DNA of 64,000 nucleotides from Vibrio caribbeanicus ATCC BAA-2122. Its GTDB lineage: Bacteria > Pseudomonadota > Gammaproteobacteria > Enterobacterales > Vibrionaceae. This document shows, piece after piece, positions 1-10,640 of this stretch (its first letter is position 1; each line of letters starts with the position of its first letter). A program made the translations under genes and the position numbers. Location: contig NZ_AEIU01000059.1 of assembly GCF_000165125.1 (NCBI RefSeq), forward strand, positions 124,001 through 188,000. The letters run 5' to 3'. The notes under the pieces were generated by a model. The model made no database searches. It was not told the origin of the DNA and saw nothing but the letters and a program-made list of their open reading frames with translations.

Positions 1-713
1 ATAAAATTTAACGCTAAATCGCGTTTCACTGCCTCTTTAAGACGCCATGCAGCAAGAGGCTTTAGAATAGCGAGTTCTTTGGGTTTAAGCTGCCAAGCAC
101 CTTTTATATCTAGATAAGCTAAGTCGGGCTCAATTGTCTTGATTCGCTTTACCGCCAGTAGCTCACTCTCTTGTTGCGCAGCTTTCCACCAACCAACCTG
201 CTCTATTTTTTCCAGCAAAAGAGAAAATAAAGGCTTTAAATAGAATACATCAGCCGCTGCATAGTCGAGTTGTTTCTGTGTCAGAGGTCTAGCAAGCCAA
301 TCGGTGCGAGATTCACTTTTATCCAGTTCCACCTCTAAATATTGCTCAACAAGAGCAGCAAATCCCGTCGATAGGCCATGGCCGAGAAAAGCAGCCATCA
401 ACTGAGTATCAACCATAGGGTGAGGTAAACAACCAAAGCTGTTGTGAAAAACTTCCAAATCTTCACCACAAGCATGTAACACCTTGAGCACCGAAGGGTC
501 TTTTAATAAATCAATGAATGGCGACATATCATCAATCACCTTTGGATCAATTAATGATAGGTTTTGTCCATCATAAAGCTGGATAAGACCAAGCTGGGGG
601 TGATAAGTTCTGGTGCGAACAAACTCGGTATCCAACATGACACTATCGCTATTTCTTGCACTTAGGCAGACATTATTTAATTGCGCTGAGTCACTTATAA
701 TCTGATAATTCAC
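1..713 (-). CDS. rnd: Ribonuclease D, 5' part (gene runs off the window)
   Basis: RNase D is a 3'-5' exoribonuclease of the DEDD family that trims tRNA precursors and other stable RNAs. Translating the minus strand from a GTG at 713 gives an N-terminus starting VNYQIISDSAQLNN, followed by the Exo I motif LDTEFVRTRTY, the Exo II region HACGEDLEVF and the Exo III motif YAAADVFYL, so all four acidic metal ligands are present. The frame stays open to base 1; about 237 residues of a usual ~370 are visible, so the HRDC part is missing from view. The GTG start is chosen because the reading begins exactly where E. coli Rnd (MNYQMI) begins. It lies downstream of fadD on the same strand, separated by a terminator hairpin. 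Confidence 0.92.
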   Translation of the reverse strand, partial: MNYQIISDSAQLNNVCLSARNSDSVMLDTEFVRTRTYHPQLGLIQLYDGQNLSLIDPKVIDDMSPFIDLLKDPSVLKVLHACGEDLEVFHNSFGCLPHPMVDTQLMAAFLGHGLSTGFAALVEQYLEVELDKSESRTDWLARPLTQKQLDYAAADVFYLKPLFSLLLEKIEQVGWWKAAQQESELLAVKRIKTIEPDLAYLDIKGAWQLKPKELAILKPLAAWRLKEAVKRDLALNF

Positions 714-740
714 TGATTTCTCGCTTTATTAACTAGGTCG

Positions 741-771
741 GATAAAAAATGCCGACAACTGTCGGCATTCT
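741..771 (-). terminator. Rho-independent terminator after fadD
   Basis: A 9-bp perfect stem (AATGCCGAC / GTCGGCATT) with a 4-nt loop is followed on the minus strand by a run of T. It lies 22 bases past the fadD stop codon and before rnd, so fadD probably ends its own transcript here. Confidence 0.85.
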
Positions 772-793
772 ATCACTATTTTCCACAAACTGT

Positions 794-2497
794 TTAACTC
801 GCTTGTGGCTCGGTGGCATGAGAAAGTTTAGCGTCATTCTCTTCACGTAGCACGCGTCGTAATATCTTACCGACATTAGTTTTAGGTAGTTCATCCCTAA
901 ACTCGACCAATTTGGGCACTTTATAACCTGTTAGATGTTCACGACAATGAGCGATCAGTTCTTCCTTAGTCAAGCTCGAATCTTGCTTAACCACATAGAT
1001 CTTTACGATTTCACCCGACGCTTCATTTGGCTGACCAATAGCAGCAACCTCTAGCACCTTATTATGGAGTGCCGCAACATCTTCAATTTCATTCGGATAA
1101 ACATTGAAACCTGAGACTAATATCATATCTTTTTTGCGGTCAACGATGTGGATCAGACCATCTTGATCAAACTTGACGATATCACCTGTAGATAACCAAC
1201 CATCCGGATTAATGACTTCTTTCGTCGCTTCAGGTCGTTGCCAATACCCTTGCATGACTTGCGGGCCTTTCACTTGAAGCTCTCCGACTTCAGTCGTTGG
1301 TAGAGGATGCCCTTCATCGTCCACTATTCTCACTTCTGTAGACGGCACAGGTAAGCCAATCGCACCATTATATTCCTCGAGATCATAAGGGTTAACAGTT
1401 ACGAGCGGTGAACATTCTGTGAGGCCGTAGCCTTCGAGTAAATGCGACCCCGTAATCTTATGCCATTTTTCTGCGACAGCGCGCTGAACGGCCATCCCTC
1501 CGCCTATGGCTGCTTTTAACTTACTGAAATCAAGCTCCTGAAAATCTTCATTATTTACCAGAGCATTAAACAATGTGTTTACACCGGTTAGTGCAGTAAA
1601 GGGGAAGCTCTTTAGCTCTTTGACAAAATTAGGGATATCACGAGGGTTAGTAATCAATAAGTTTTGTCCCCCCATTTCAACGAAAAGCAGACAGTTTACT
1701 GTCAAGGCAAATACATGGTAGAGAGGTAGTGCTGTGACAATGGATTCACGGCCTTCTTGCAACACTGGACCAATCATCACTTTGGCTTGCATGACATTCG
1801 CAATCATATTGCTATGGGTCAAAATCGCGCCTTTCGCTACACCAGTTGTGCCACCAGTGTATTGTAAAAATGCAATATCTTCACCAGTCATAAACGGTTT
1901 CACATACTGAAGGCGACGTCCACTAATCAATGTCTTACGCATGGAGATGGCACCCGGTAGGTTATATTTAGGTACCATTCCTTTAACATATTTGACGACA
2001 AAATCGACCAACGTCCCTTTTGCTCTGGGTAACATTTGTCCGAGACTAGTCAATACTACGTGCTTAACTGCCGTGTTCCCTACTACTTGCTCAAGCGTAT
2101 TAGCAAAATTTGAGACAATGACAATTGCTTTGGCGCCCGAATCATTAAGCTGATGCTCCAGTTCTCGGGGCGTGTATAGTGGATTAACATTTACTGCAAT
2201 CAGGCCCGCTCTCAATACACCAAACAATGCGACAGGATATTGGAGTAAGTTGGGCATCATCAAAGCAACACGATCACCCTTCTTTAATTTCAACTCGTTT
2301 TGCAAGTAGGCAGCAAACGCACGACTGCGTTCTTCTAGCTTACGGAAGGTCATTACCGTGCCCATATTGGTATATGCGGGCTGGTCAGCATATTTTTGTA
2401 CCGATTGTTCGAACATTTCGACCAAAGAAGGGTACTGCTCGGGATCAATGTGCTCCGGCACATCTTCTGGATAACGCGATAACCAAGGTTTATCCAC
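794..2497 (-). CDS. fadD: Long-chain-fatty-acid-CoA ligase FadD
   Basis: Activates long-chain fatty acids to acyl-CoA using ATP, coupling uptake to beta-oxidation at the inner face of the membrane. The 567-residue protein is full length for the family. It shows the ATP/AMP signature [12 protein letters not shown] at about residues 213-224, the [10 protein letters not shown] segment, the STGDIVKFD motif and a C-terminal K ([10 protein letters not shown]) in the adenylate-forming fold. The start is a GTG preceded by an AAGGAG ribosome site seven bases upstream. fadH, another fatty acid degradation gene, lies further along in this window. No convincing FadR operator was found upstream. Confidence 0.95.
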   Translation of the reverse strand: MDKPWLSRYPEDVPEHIDPEQYPSLVEMFEQSVQKYADQPAYTNMGTVMTFRKLEERSRAFAAYLQNELKLKKGDRVALMMPNLLQYPVALFGVLRAGLIAVNVNPLYTPRELEHQLNDSGAKAIVIVSNFANTLEQVVGNTAVKHVVLTSLGQMLPRAKGTLVDFVVKYVKGMVPKYNLPGAISMRKTLISGRRLQYVKPFMTGEDIAFLQYTGGTTGVAKGAILTHSNMIANVMQAKVMIGPVLQEGRESIVTALPLYHVFALTVNCLLFVEMGGQNLLITNPRDIPNFVKELKSFPFTALTGVNTLFNALVNNEDFQELDFSKLKAAIGGGMAVQRAVAEKWHKITGSHLLEGYGLTECSPLVTVNPYDLEEYNGAIGLPVPSTEVRIVDDEGHPLPTTEVGELQVKGPQVMQGYWQRPEATKEVINPDGWLSTGDIVKFDQDGLIHIVDRKKDMILVSGFNVYPNEIEDVAALHNKVLEVAAIGQPNEASGEIVKIYVVKQDSSLTKEELIAHCREHLTGYKVPKLVEFRDELPKTNVGKILRRVLREENDAKLSHATEPQAS

Positions 2498-2606
2498 GGT
2501 AAAACTCCTTGAAACTGGTAAGCGACGACTTTAGACGCCCGATCTTCTATTATTCTCTATTACATCACAGCCCATGTGTATGAGCACGAAACACAAAAGC
2601 ACTTGT

Positions 2607-3461
2607 TTAAATTCTGTTAAGTAACCCAAAAATTAGTTCAGTTACTCTAATATGTGACTCGAGGTGACAGTGGTGTCCTCCTACTACTGTTTCAACGGTA
2701 GGAAACGTAAGTGGATCAAAAGAGTGCACTTTAAGCGTCGAATAACCATTCTCCCCCAAGATAAGTAAGTGAGGACATTGAATATGAGCCTGAAATGCAT
2801 CCGCTTGATCGGCAGACATTCGATACAAAGACTGAGCTTGCAACTTGCTATCATATCTCCAAGCAAGGCTCATTTCAGTTAAATGAAGGCTGCGTCGCAC
2901 AATAGGTGCAATAAGGTCCTCTCGTATATTGTTGATTTGTGCCCTCAGCGCGATGGCATCCTGCTCCGATTGTAGAGTACGAGCCTTTTTATTACGTACC
3001 CTTTGCCGACTTAGAATGCCCTCTCTCAACCTCGTAACAACATTACTTTCATCTTCTGAAATAGGCTTAAGGCCCTCTATTTGTATGAGCGCTGTCACCT
3101 TCTCTGGAAAAGCAGCACTATAGCAGCCAGCAATAAGAGCGCCAAGCGAGTGACCAACAATAACCAATCGACTGGGCGATATATGAGCTAAGACTTGATT
3201 CACATCGTCAATATAGTCCAGAAATTGATAGAAGTTACTTCCAGACTTATGCTCAGACAGACCGTGACCGGGTAGGTCAATGGCACACAAATGAATTTGA
3301 GGGCATTTTTGATGCAGAGCTTCCATTACCGAGGAAAAACTAGCAGCATTATCCAACCAACCATGCAAAAAAACGACCGACAAATCGGCCGTTTGCTTAT
3401 CACCGTATTCGATCGTGGCAATACGACCACTCTCAATAGGGTAGTAATGATTTTGTTCCAT
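2607..3461 (-). CDS. Alpha/beta hydrolase (substrate unknown)
   Basis: A serine hydrolase of the alpha/beta fold. The sequence has the oxyanion segment VVFLHGWLDNAASF, the PGHGLSEH strand typical of the fold and the nucleophile elbow GHSLGALIAG; a GGHHCHLE motif near the C-terminus carries the probable catalytic His. The first ATG at 3533 would add an unlikely 24-residue extension overlapping slp. I use the ATG at 3461, which starts MEQNHYYPIESGRIATIEYG and overlaps the slp stop codon as TAATG, giving 284 residues and translational coupling to slp. The substrate cannot be told from sequence; lipid or ester hydrolysis next to fadD is only an inference. Confidence 0.8.
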   Translation of the reverse strand: MEQNHYYPIESGRIATIEYGDKQTADLSVVFLHGWLDNAASFSSVMEALHQKCPQIHLCAIDLPGHGLSEHKSGSNFYQFLDYIDDVNQVLAHISPSRLVIVGHSLGALIAGCYSAAFPEKVTALIQIEGLKPISEDESNVVTRLREGILSRQRVRNKKARTLQSEQDAIALRAQINNIREDLIAPIVRRSLHLTEMSLAWRYDSKLQAQSLYRMSADQADAFQAHIQCPHLLILGENGYSTLKVHSFDPLTFPTVETVVGGHHCHLESHIRVTELIFGLLNRI

Positions 3462-4015
3462 TATTGTACTTCTTTTATAACTCGTCCTTGAGATGGGCCA
3501 ACTCGATGATATGCGCAATAAAGACCAACACATGGATAGATGCTACGCCCAAAGTCATCCATAATAACTCGCTGCTCTACTCGCCAAAGGTGATAAGCCG
3601 TTGCCGTCATAGTAGGAAAGGTATAACTGAATTCACCCACCTCTCCAACCTCAGTTCCGTTACTGCTTCCCAGTACAGTAATCAGACGCCCTTCAGTTAA
3701 TGCTACCGGGTCAACAAAACCATCAAGATATACGACAAAGCGTCCAGTCGGCTCTTTATTGAGATCAGGCTTGCCGGTAAAGTCACTGATTAAGTTTACC
3801 ACTTCAACTCTCGTGCTACTTTTGAGATTTGTCACCTTAGCGATCACCCCGCCCAATCTAAGCTCATTATTTTTCTCTGGGGCTGCTTTCCATAAAGCGT
3901 AATCAGTCACTAGTTCTGGATTGGTTGAATCCAGTTGTTTAGGTAAAGAGGTGCAGGCTGAAATCGCAACAATGCTGAACAGCAATAGGGGCACTTTGAG
4001 GCAAGCTTTCATCAT
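3461..4015 (-). CDS. Slp-family outer membrane lipoprotein
   Basis: Slp-type lipoproteins are outer membrane proteins induced by starvation or stationary phase; their biochemical role is not settled. The N-terminus is a lipoprotein signal (hydrophobic stretch VPLLLFSIVAISAC) with the lipobox Cys about residue 21, followed by CTSLPKQL and the conserved family block RLGGVIAKVTNLKSSTRVEV. The frame can start at a TTG (4024) or at ATGs at 4015 and 4012; I use 4015 because it gives a normal signal peptide, but this is not decisive. The stop overlaps the start of the following alpha/beta hydrolase gene. Confidence 0.85.
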   Translation of the reverse strand: MMKACLKVPLLLFSIVAISACTSLPKQLDSTNPELVTDYALWKAAPEKNNELRLGGVIAKVTNLKSSTRVEVVNLISDFTGKPDLNKEPTGRFVVYLDGFVDPVALTEGRLITVLGSSNGTEVGEVGEFSYTFPTMTATAYHLWRVEQRVIMDDFGRSIYPCVGLYCAYHRVGPSQGRVIKEVQ

Positions 4016-4034
4016 AGTAGTCAAGGTCCATAAA

Positions 4035-4337
4035 CTAGATATAGATATCGACTCCTAAAGTCATTGAAAGTTCCTCTCGCTTAGCATGATTCATGATATC
4101 CATATACTCTTCCATAGCTTTTCTACTACGACCTTGAGGCAAATCATATTGTAACTGAGCGTTAGAGTAATCGGCATCAGATATTGAGCGAATAGAATGT
4201 GCAACAGCATTGGCAACCTTACTCGGCTTAGTAGCCGGCGCTGCAGTCTGTGGCTTTTTTACCGCATTTTTCTTATTGGTCTTCTTTGCCTGATTTAGGC
4301 TCCCAATCGAGGGAGGTAATCCATTAATTGATGTCAT
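4035..4337 (-). CDS. Small Lys/Ala-rich protein of unknown function
   Basis: I do not recognise this protein. It has 100 residues. The first half is rich in Lys, Ala and Pro (NQAKKTNKKNAVKKPQTAAP) and looks disordered; the second half (about residues 45-100) looks helical and ends in VDIYI. There is no signal peptide or membrane segment. It lies between tsaB and slp on the same strand with short gaps (25 and 19 bases), so it is probably in the same operon. Real coding is supported by the tight packing and absence of a competing frame. Confidence 0.7.
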   Translation of the reverse strand: MTSINGLPPSIGSLNQAKKTNKKNAVKKPQTAAPATKPSKVANAVAHSIRSISDADYSNAQLQYDLPQGRSRKAMEEYMDIMNHAKREELSMTLGVDIYI

Positions 4338-4362
4338 TCTATCCGCTATGTCCTATGATAAA

Positions 4363-5064
4363 TTACTCTCTACCAGGCAGCTTTTTCCATGTCACTTTGT
4401 CACGTAGATAGACCGGGCTCGCCTCTTCAACAGAAACCGTATTGCCTTTAAGCAATTCTATTTTTGCAAGTGACACTATATCTTGAGCGTCAGGGTACAC
4501 AATAGAACTTATCTCACGGCGGAAAGGTAATTGAGTTAACAAATCACTGTATGCTTCCCATCCGGTTCCAGCCGTAAACCAGGTGTTTTCATCATCTATA
4601 CTTTTTTCAACCACCAAAGCCGGAGAAATGACGCACTCCGCATCTTGTGCTAACCAACTGCCATCTTCTTGACGGAGGAAGCGCCCCCAGTAAATTTCAC
4701 TCATACGCGCATCGATGGCTGTAGCGACCGCACTCTCACCGTGCTTACGATAAACACCTTGAGCCATGGCTTCCAGTGTTGAAATGCCTATCATAGGGAG
4801 ATCGGCACCGAATGCTAAACCTTGAGCAATACCTATGCCAATTCTCACACCTGTAAAACTTCCTGGACCACGACCAAATGCAAGCGCATCAAGGTCATTC
4901 AAGGAAAGCCCTGCCTCTTTCAAAACGTCGTCAACCATAGGAAGTATTTTTTTGGTATGGTCCCTAGGAGCAACTTCACTGCGAAAGTAAATACCATCAT
5001 CAGTAAGAAGAGCAACAGAGCAATTTTCGGTTGCCGTATCCAAAGCTAGAATTTTTACAGTCAT
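4363..5064 (-). CDS. tsaB: tRNA threonylcarbamoyladenosine protein TsaB
   Basis: TsaB (YeaZ) is the scaffold partner of TsaD and TsaE in making N6-threonylcarbamoyladenosine at position 37 of ANN-decoding tRNAs. The 233-residue protein begins with the ASKHA phosphate-1 type strand [16 protein letters not shown] and carries the family hallmark [16 protein letters not shown] at about residues 63-78. Length fits the family (about 230). It lies 23 bases after yoaA, which also neighbours tsaB in E. coli and other gamma-proteobacteria. Confidence 0.95.
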   Translation of the reverse strand: MTVKILALDTATENCSVALLTDDGIYFRSEVAPRDHTKKILPMVDDVLKEAGLSLNDLDALAFGRGPGSFTGVRIGIGIAQGLAFGADLPMIGISTLEAMAQGVYRKHGESAVATAIDARMSEIYWGRFLRQEDGSWLAQDAECVISPALVVEKSIDDENTWFTAGTGWEAYSDLLTQLPFRREISSIVYPDAQDIVSLAKIELLKGNTVSVEEASPVYLRDKVTWKKLPGRE

Positions 5065-5087
5065 TAACGTCTCTAATTTTTATATAT

Positions 5088-6998
5088 TTACTTCTGTTCA
5101 AGGAAATCTTGGACAATATTCAGGTCTCGTGTACGAGGGATAGGTGGTAGACTCGCTAAAAATACACCACCATAATCTCGAGTGACAAGTCGATTATCAC
5201 AAATGATTAGTGCCCCACTATCGTTTTTATCACGAATCAATCTTCCAACCCCCTGCTTGAGGGTAATTACCGCTTCTGGAAGTTGCACTTGGGCAAAAGG
5301 ATCGCCACCGCGGATCTGACAGTCCTCGATCCGAGCTTTAAGTAGTGGGTCGTCGGGAGCCGTAAAGGGCAACTTGTCGATAATAACACAGCTTAGAGTA
5401 TCCCCCCTAACATCAATGCCTTCCCAGAATGCACCGGTGGCTACCAGGAGAGCGTTACCTAATTCCATAAATTCAGCCAATGTTCTTTGCTTACTCGTTT
5501 CTCCTTGCATCAGAACCGGGACGCTTAACGACTGGCGAAAGCGATCAACCAGTTCTTTCATCATAGAATGAGAAGTGCAGAGGAAAAAGCATCGCCCCTG
5601 ATTTTTCTCAATCAGCGGGCTTAGTAAAGTTACCAATTTGTTTGCCATTCCCGGACTATTTGGCTCAGGTAGGTAACGAGGTACACAGAGACGAGCCTGC
5701 TTTTGGTAATCAAATGGACTAGGTAAAGAAAACATCCTTTGGGGCTTTAATCCCAGTCGAGAAGTGAAATGTGCGAAGTCATCATTAACAGCCAAGGTCG
5801 CTGATGTAAAAATCCAGGCTCCCGGGTTAAGTTCCATTTGTTCGCAAAATTTATCAGCCACAGTCAGTGGAGTAATATGCAAACTAAAATGGCGCGGTGT
5901 TGTGTCATACCAATAAGAGTACCCAGTAATTGACACATCACACACTCTATCTAAGCGACTTTTGACCGTATTGGCGCGCTCATAAGCACTGTCAAGCAAC
6001 TGACTTCTTCCAATCGCAAGTTTGAGTACTTCGATAACAAAATCAAGAGCATCATTTAATCGCATCAGTTCTCTTGAAATAGAGGGAGAAACAATTGCCT
6101 CCCGCCAATTGCCGCGAAATCCGGTGTCACCAAGAACAATGCGCAAATCCATTGCTGTCTGAAGCAACTTATCACCTGCTTTTTGTAATTGCCGCATGTC
6201 TTTTGCTTCTGTGCGATAGGCAATATCAATATCTTTACACAATTCCTGAATTTGACGACTCGACAAGGACTGACCGAAGTAATGGCTGGCAATATCTGGC
6301 ATTTGATGGGCTTCATCAAAGATAAAAACTTCTGCTTCTGGGATGAGTTCCCCAAACCCAGTTTCTTTGATCGCTAAATCAGCTAAAAATAAGTGATGAT
6401 TCACAACGACCACATCTGAATCAAGGGCTCTCTTACGCGCTTTTAAAACAAAGCACTCTTCATAGCTCGGGCACTCTTTCCCTAAACAATTGTCGTTTGT
6501 TGACGTAATCGTAGGGATAACGGGGCTATCCTCGGCGATCGCTTCACATTCTCCTAAATCTCCACTTTTTGTCTCCGATGCCCAAGAACGAACCTTAACT
6601 AGCTGACTTAAAAGAGTTGTATCTGCACTCTGTTCATGGCTCTCAACCATTTGTCGACTTAAACGGTCCAAGCACAGATAGTTAGACCGCCCTTTGAGTA
6701 ATGCAACCTGTCCAAAAAAACCCAAGGCATCTACCATCAAAGGAAGATCGCGATGAAAGAGTTGTTCCTGTAAGTTTTTTGAGCCTGTGCTGATAACGGT
6801 CTTTTTACCACTTAATAAAGCGGGAACTAAGTAGGCAAAGGTTTTGCCCGTTCCTGTACCAGCTTCAATAACAAGTTGACTCTGTTCAGTAATTGCACAT
6901 TCCACCGCCTCAGCCATATCAATTTGTGCCTGTCTTGGCTGAAAGCCTGGAATAGCTTTACTCAAAGCACCTTCAGGAGAAAATGTTTTTACAATCAT
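5088..6998 (-). CDS. yoaA: ATP-dependent DNA helicase YoaA (DinG/XPD family)
   Basis: A superfamily 2 iron-sulfur helicase of the DinG/XPD group, implicated in E. coli in DNA repair together with the clamp-loader protein HolC. The 636-residue protein has Walker A (EAGTGTGKT, about residues 45-53), four cysteines in the Fe-S domain (C109, C171, C176, C182, in NYLCLDR and NCLGKECPSYEEC), the DEAH box (FDEAHQMPD, 228-231) and the C-terminal motif VI segment QGVGRLIRDKND. The start is an ATG. It precedes tsaB on the same strand. Confidence 0.93.
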   Translation of the reverse strand: MIVKTFSPEGALSKAIPGFQPRQAQIDMAEAVECAITEQSQLVIEAGTGTGKTFAYLVPALLSGKKTVISTGSKNLQEQLFHRDLPLMVDALGFFGQVALLKGRSNYLCLDRLSRQMVESHEQSADTTLLSQLVKVRSWASETKSGDLGECEAIAEDSPVIPTITSTNDNCLGKECPSYEECFVLKARKRALDSDVVVVNHHLFLADLAIKETGFGELIPEAEVFIFDEAHQMPDIASHYFGQSLSSRQIQELCKDIDIAYRTEAKDMRQLQKAGDKLLQTAMDLRIVLGDTGFRGNWREAIVSPSISRELMRLNDALDFVIEVLKLAIGRSQLLDSAYERANTVKSRLDRVCDVSITGYSYWYDTTPRHFSLHITPLTVADKFCEQMELNPGAWIFTSATLAVNDDFAHFTSRLGLKPQRMFSLPSPFDYQKQARLCVPRYLPEPNSPGMANKLVTLLSPLIEKNQGRCFFLCTSHSMMKELVDRFRQSLSVPVLMQGETSKQRTLAEFMELGNALLVATGAFWEGIDVRGDTLSCVIIDKLPFTAPDDPLLKARIEDCQIRGGDPFAQVQLPEAVITLKQGVGRLIRDKNDSGALIICDNRLVTRDYGGVFLASLPPIPRTRDLNIVQDFLEQK

Positions 6999-7092
6999 TC
7001 AAAACTATTTCAATAAATTCTGGACAGGAATTATCGCAGTTTTCGAAGCACGGTGCGAATTAGATTTTGCTCACCAAACGTTATTTTTGCTT

Positions 7093-7361
7093 TATACCCA
7101 AGTGACTTCAAAATGCAGTATTCAGAGCGATGTCACACACAGTGTTGAGTTCAAGAAAAATAACGCAGCGAAATAGTCGACTCTTACCAAGTTATTTGAC
7201 GATGAAATCGGCGCTATGGCACGCTCCCAAAGGGCGAGTTGTCTTGCTTTACATGCGTCGTTACCGATTTTCAATTTAGATGACTAGATTTTCAAATCGT
7301 TGCCTTGCCTGTCAGCCAGTCATTCTCGCTGAATCTAGCATCTTGAGGTTACTTGGGTATA
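7093..7361. repeat. MITE-like palindromic repeat (about 269 bp)
   Basis: Both ends carry the same inverted terminal sequence. The left end begins TATACCCAAGTGACTTCAAA and the right end, read on the minus strand, begins TATACCCAAGTAACCTCAAG; similarity continues imperfectly for about 40 bases through ATTCAG. No open frame with a recognisable protein lies inside. The element fills most of the 569-base gap between yoaA and purU. A partial copy of the same end occurs at 7465 and degenerate ends occur elsewhere in the window. The structure fits a non-autonomous, miniature-transposon-like element, but no transposase is present to prove this. Confidence 0.65.
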
Positions 7362-7464
7362 TATTGCCCAAATCGACTCAAGCAATCGGTTAACTGAGAT
7401 TAATAGTTGAAACACTCACAGGATTAGTTTTATTGTATTTTTTATCTTGGATAAAAGATGAATG

Positions 7465-7507
7465 TATACCCAAGTGACTTCAAAATGCAGGATTCAGAGC
7501 GATGTCA
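7465..7507. repeat. Second, solo copy of the repeat end
   Basis: This stretch matches the left end of the 7093 element almost base for base over about 43 positions (TATACCCAAGTGACTTCAAA, then GATTCAGAGCGATGTCA). The right half of the element is absent, so this is a solo or decayed end. It lies about 60 bases upstream of purU. Confidence 0.65.
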
Positions 7508-7567
7508 AAATCCTCGGGGTATTAAAGGCCGTAGCTTAGACAACCGAATTATGGATACACAAAAACG

Positions 7568-8401
7568 ATGGAAACGAAAATACTTTTAACCCACTGTAAA
7601 GATGAACCGGGCCTGATTTCAAAAATCACCAATATTTGTTACAAGCACCAACTCAACATTGTTCATAATAATGAATTTGTTGATAATACCAGCGGGCATT
7701 TTTTTATGCGTACTGAGCTCAATGGCTATTTTAATGATCAAACCTTGATCGCTGACTTAGATCAAGCATTGCCAGATGGAGCAAAACGTCAATTAGTTAG
7801 CTCTAGCCGCAAACGCATCGTTGTCCTCGTTACCAAAGAGGCCCATTGTCTTGGGGATATTCTCATGAAAGCTTACGATGGGACGCTCAATGTCGATATT
7901 GCTGCTGTGGTTGGTAATTATGATACGTTAAAAGGACTAACAGAAAAGTTTGATATTCCTTACCACCATGTATCTCATCAAGGCCTAAATCGCGAAGAGC
8001 ATGAGACAGAGGTAATGAAGGTAATTGAACAATATCAAGCCGACTACCTAGTATTAGCTAAATATATGCGTGTGCTTACCCCTTCATTTGTCGAAAAGTA
8101 TCACCATAAAATCATCAACATTCATCACAGTTTCCTTCCCGCATTTATTGGTGCCAAGCCATACCAACAGGCCTACGAGCGAGGAGTGAAAATTATCGGT
8201 GCAACGGCGCACTTTGTTACCGATGACTTGGATGAAGGACCAATCATTAAGCAAGATGTTATTCCCGTTGACCATAATTTTAGTGCTCTAGACATGGCGC
8301 AAGCAGGGCGAGACGTGGAAAAAAATGTTTTAAGTAAAGCACTTAACTTGGTCCTAAACGACCACGTGTTTGTGTATGGTAATAAAACAGTACTTCTATA
8401 A
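7568..8401 (+). CDS. purU: Formyltetrahydrofolate deformylase PurU
   Basis: Hydrolyses 10-formyl-tetrahydrofolate to formate and tetrahydrofolate, balancing one-carbon pools and supplying formate to PurT. The 277-residue protein has an N-terminal ACT domain (residues 1-80, beginning LLTHCKDEPGLISKI) and a C-terminal formyltransferase domain. The catalytic segment NIHHSFLPAF is at residues 184-193 and the acidic residue of LDEGPI at 222-223. Length matches the family. A terminator shared with the convergent fadH gene follows six bases later. folD, another one-carbon enzyme, is at 53.5 kb. Confidence 0.95.
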   Translation: METKILLTHCKDEPGLISKITNICYKHQLNIVHNNEFVDNTSGHFFMRTELNGYFNDQTLIADLDQALPDGAKRQLVSSSRKRIVVLVTKEAHCLGDILMKAYDGTLNVDIAAVVGNYDTLKGLTEKFDIPYHHVSHQGLNREEHETEVMKVIEQYQADYLVLAKYMRVLTPSFVEKYHHKIINIHHSFLPAFIGAKPYQQAYERGVKIIGATAHFVTDDLDEGPIIKQDVIPVDHNFSALDMAQAGRDVEKNVLSKALNLVLNDHVFVYGNKTVLL

Positions 8402-8405
8402 TAGA

Positions 8406-8430
8406 AAGAGCCTCTATTAAGAGGCTCTTA
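8406..8430. terminator. Bidirectional terminator between purU and fadH
   Basis: A perfect 9-bp stem (AAGAGCCTC / GAGGCTCTT) with a 6-base loop sits between the convergent ends of purU and fadH. The stem has A and T at its base on both sides, so it may serve both genes. Confidence 0.75.
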
Positions 8431-8435
8431 TACCA

Positions 8436-10454
<2,019 letters not shown>

Positions 10455-10640
10455 TTATTGTTGTGGTCTGACCAGAATATGCTGGCATCACAAAAAAATC
10501 AAACAACCGTTTACATTTATGTAACACCGATCAATCTTCCGGTTGTTTGAGTATACTAGTTTGAGTACGATAGAGCCTGTTGTAACCAGCAGGTTTACCG
10601 AACAATAGCCTGATTCTGCTTTATATGCAGTGGAGAGGAA

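Noticed and set aside
1941-2502. Plus-strand open frames inside fadD
   Set aside because: Shadows of fadD codon use; no homology features or ribosome sites.
2498-2606. FadR operator upstream of fadD (ACTGGTAAGCGACGAC)
   Set aside because: The two half-sites are spaced two bases too far apart and the right half is poor.
7093-7507. Possible CRISPR array or tRNA-like repeats
   Set aside because: Only two copies, unequal spacing and terminal inverted structure; not a CRISPR pattern. No CRISPR array was seen anywhere in the window.
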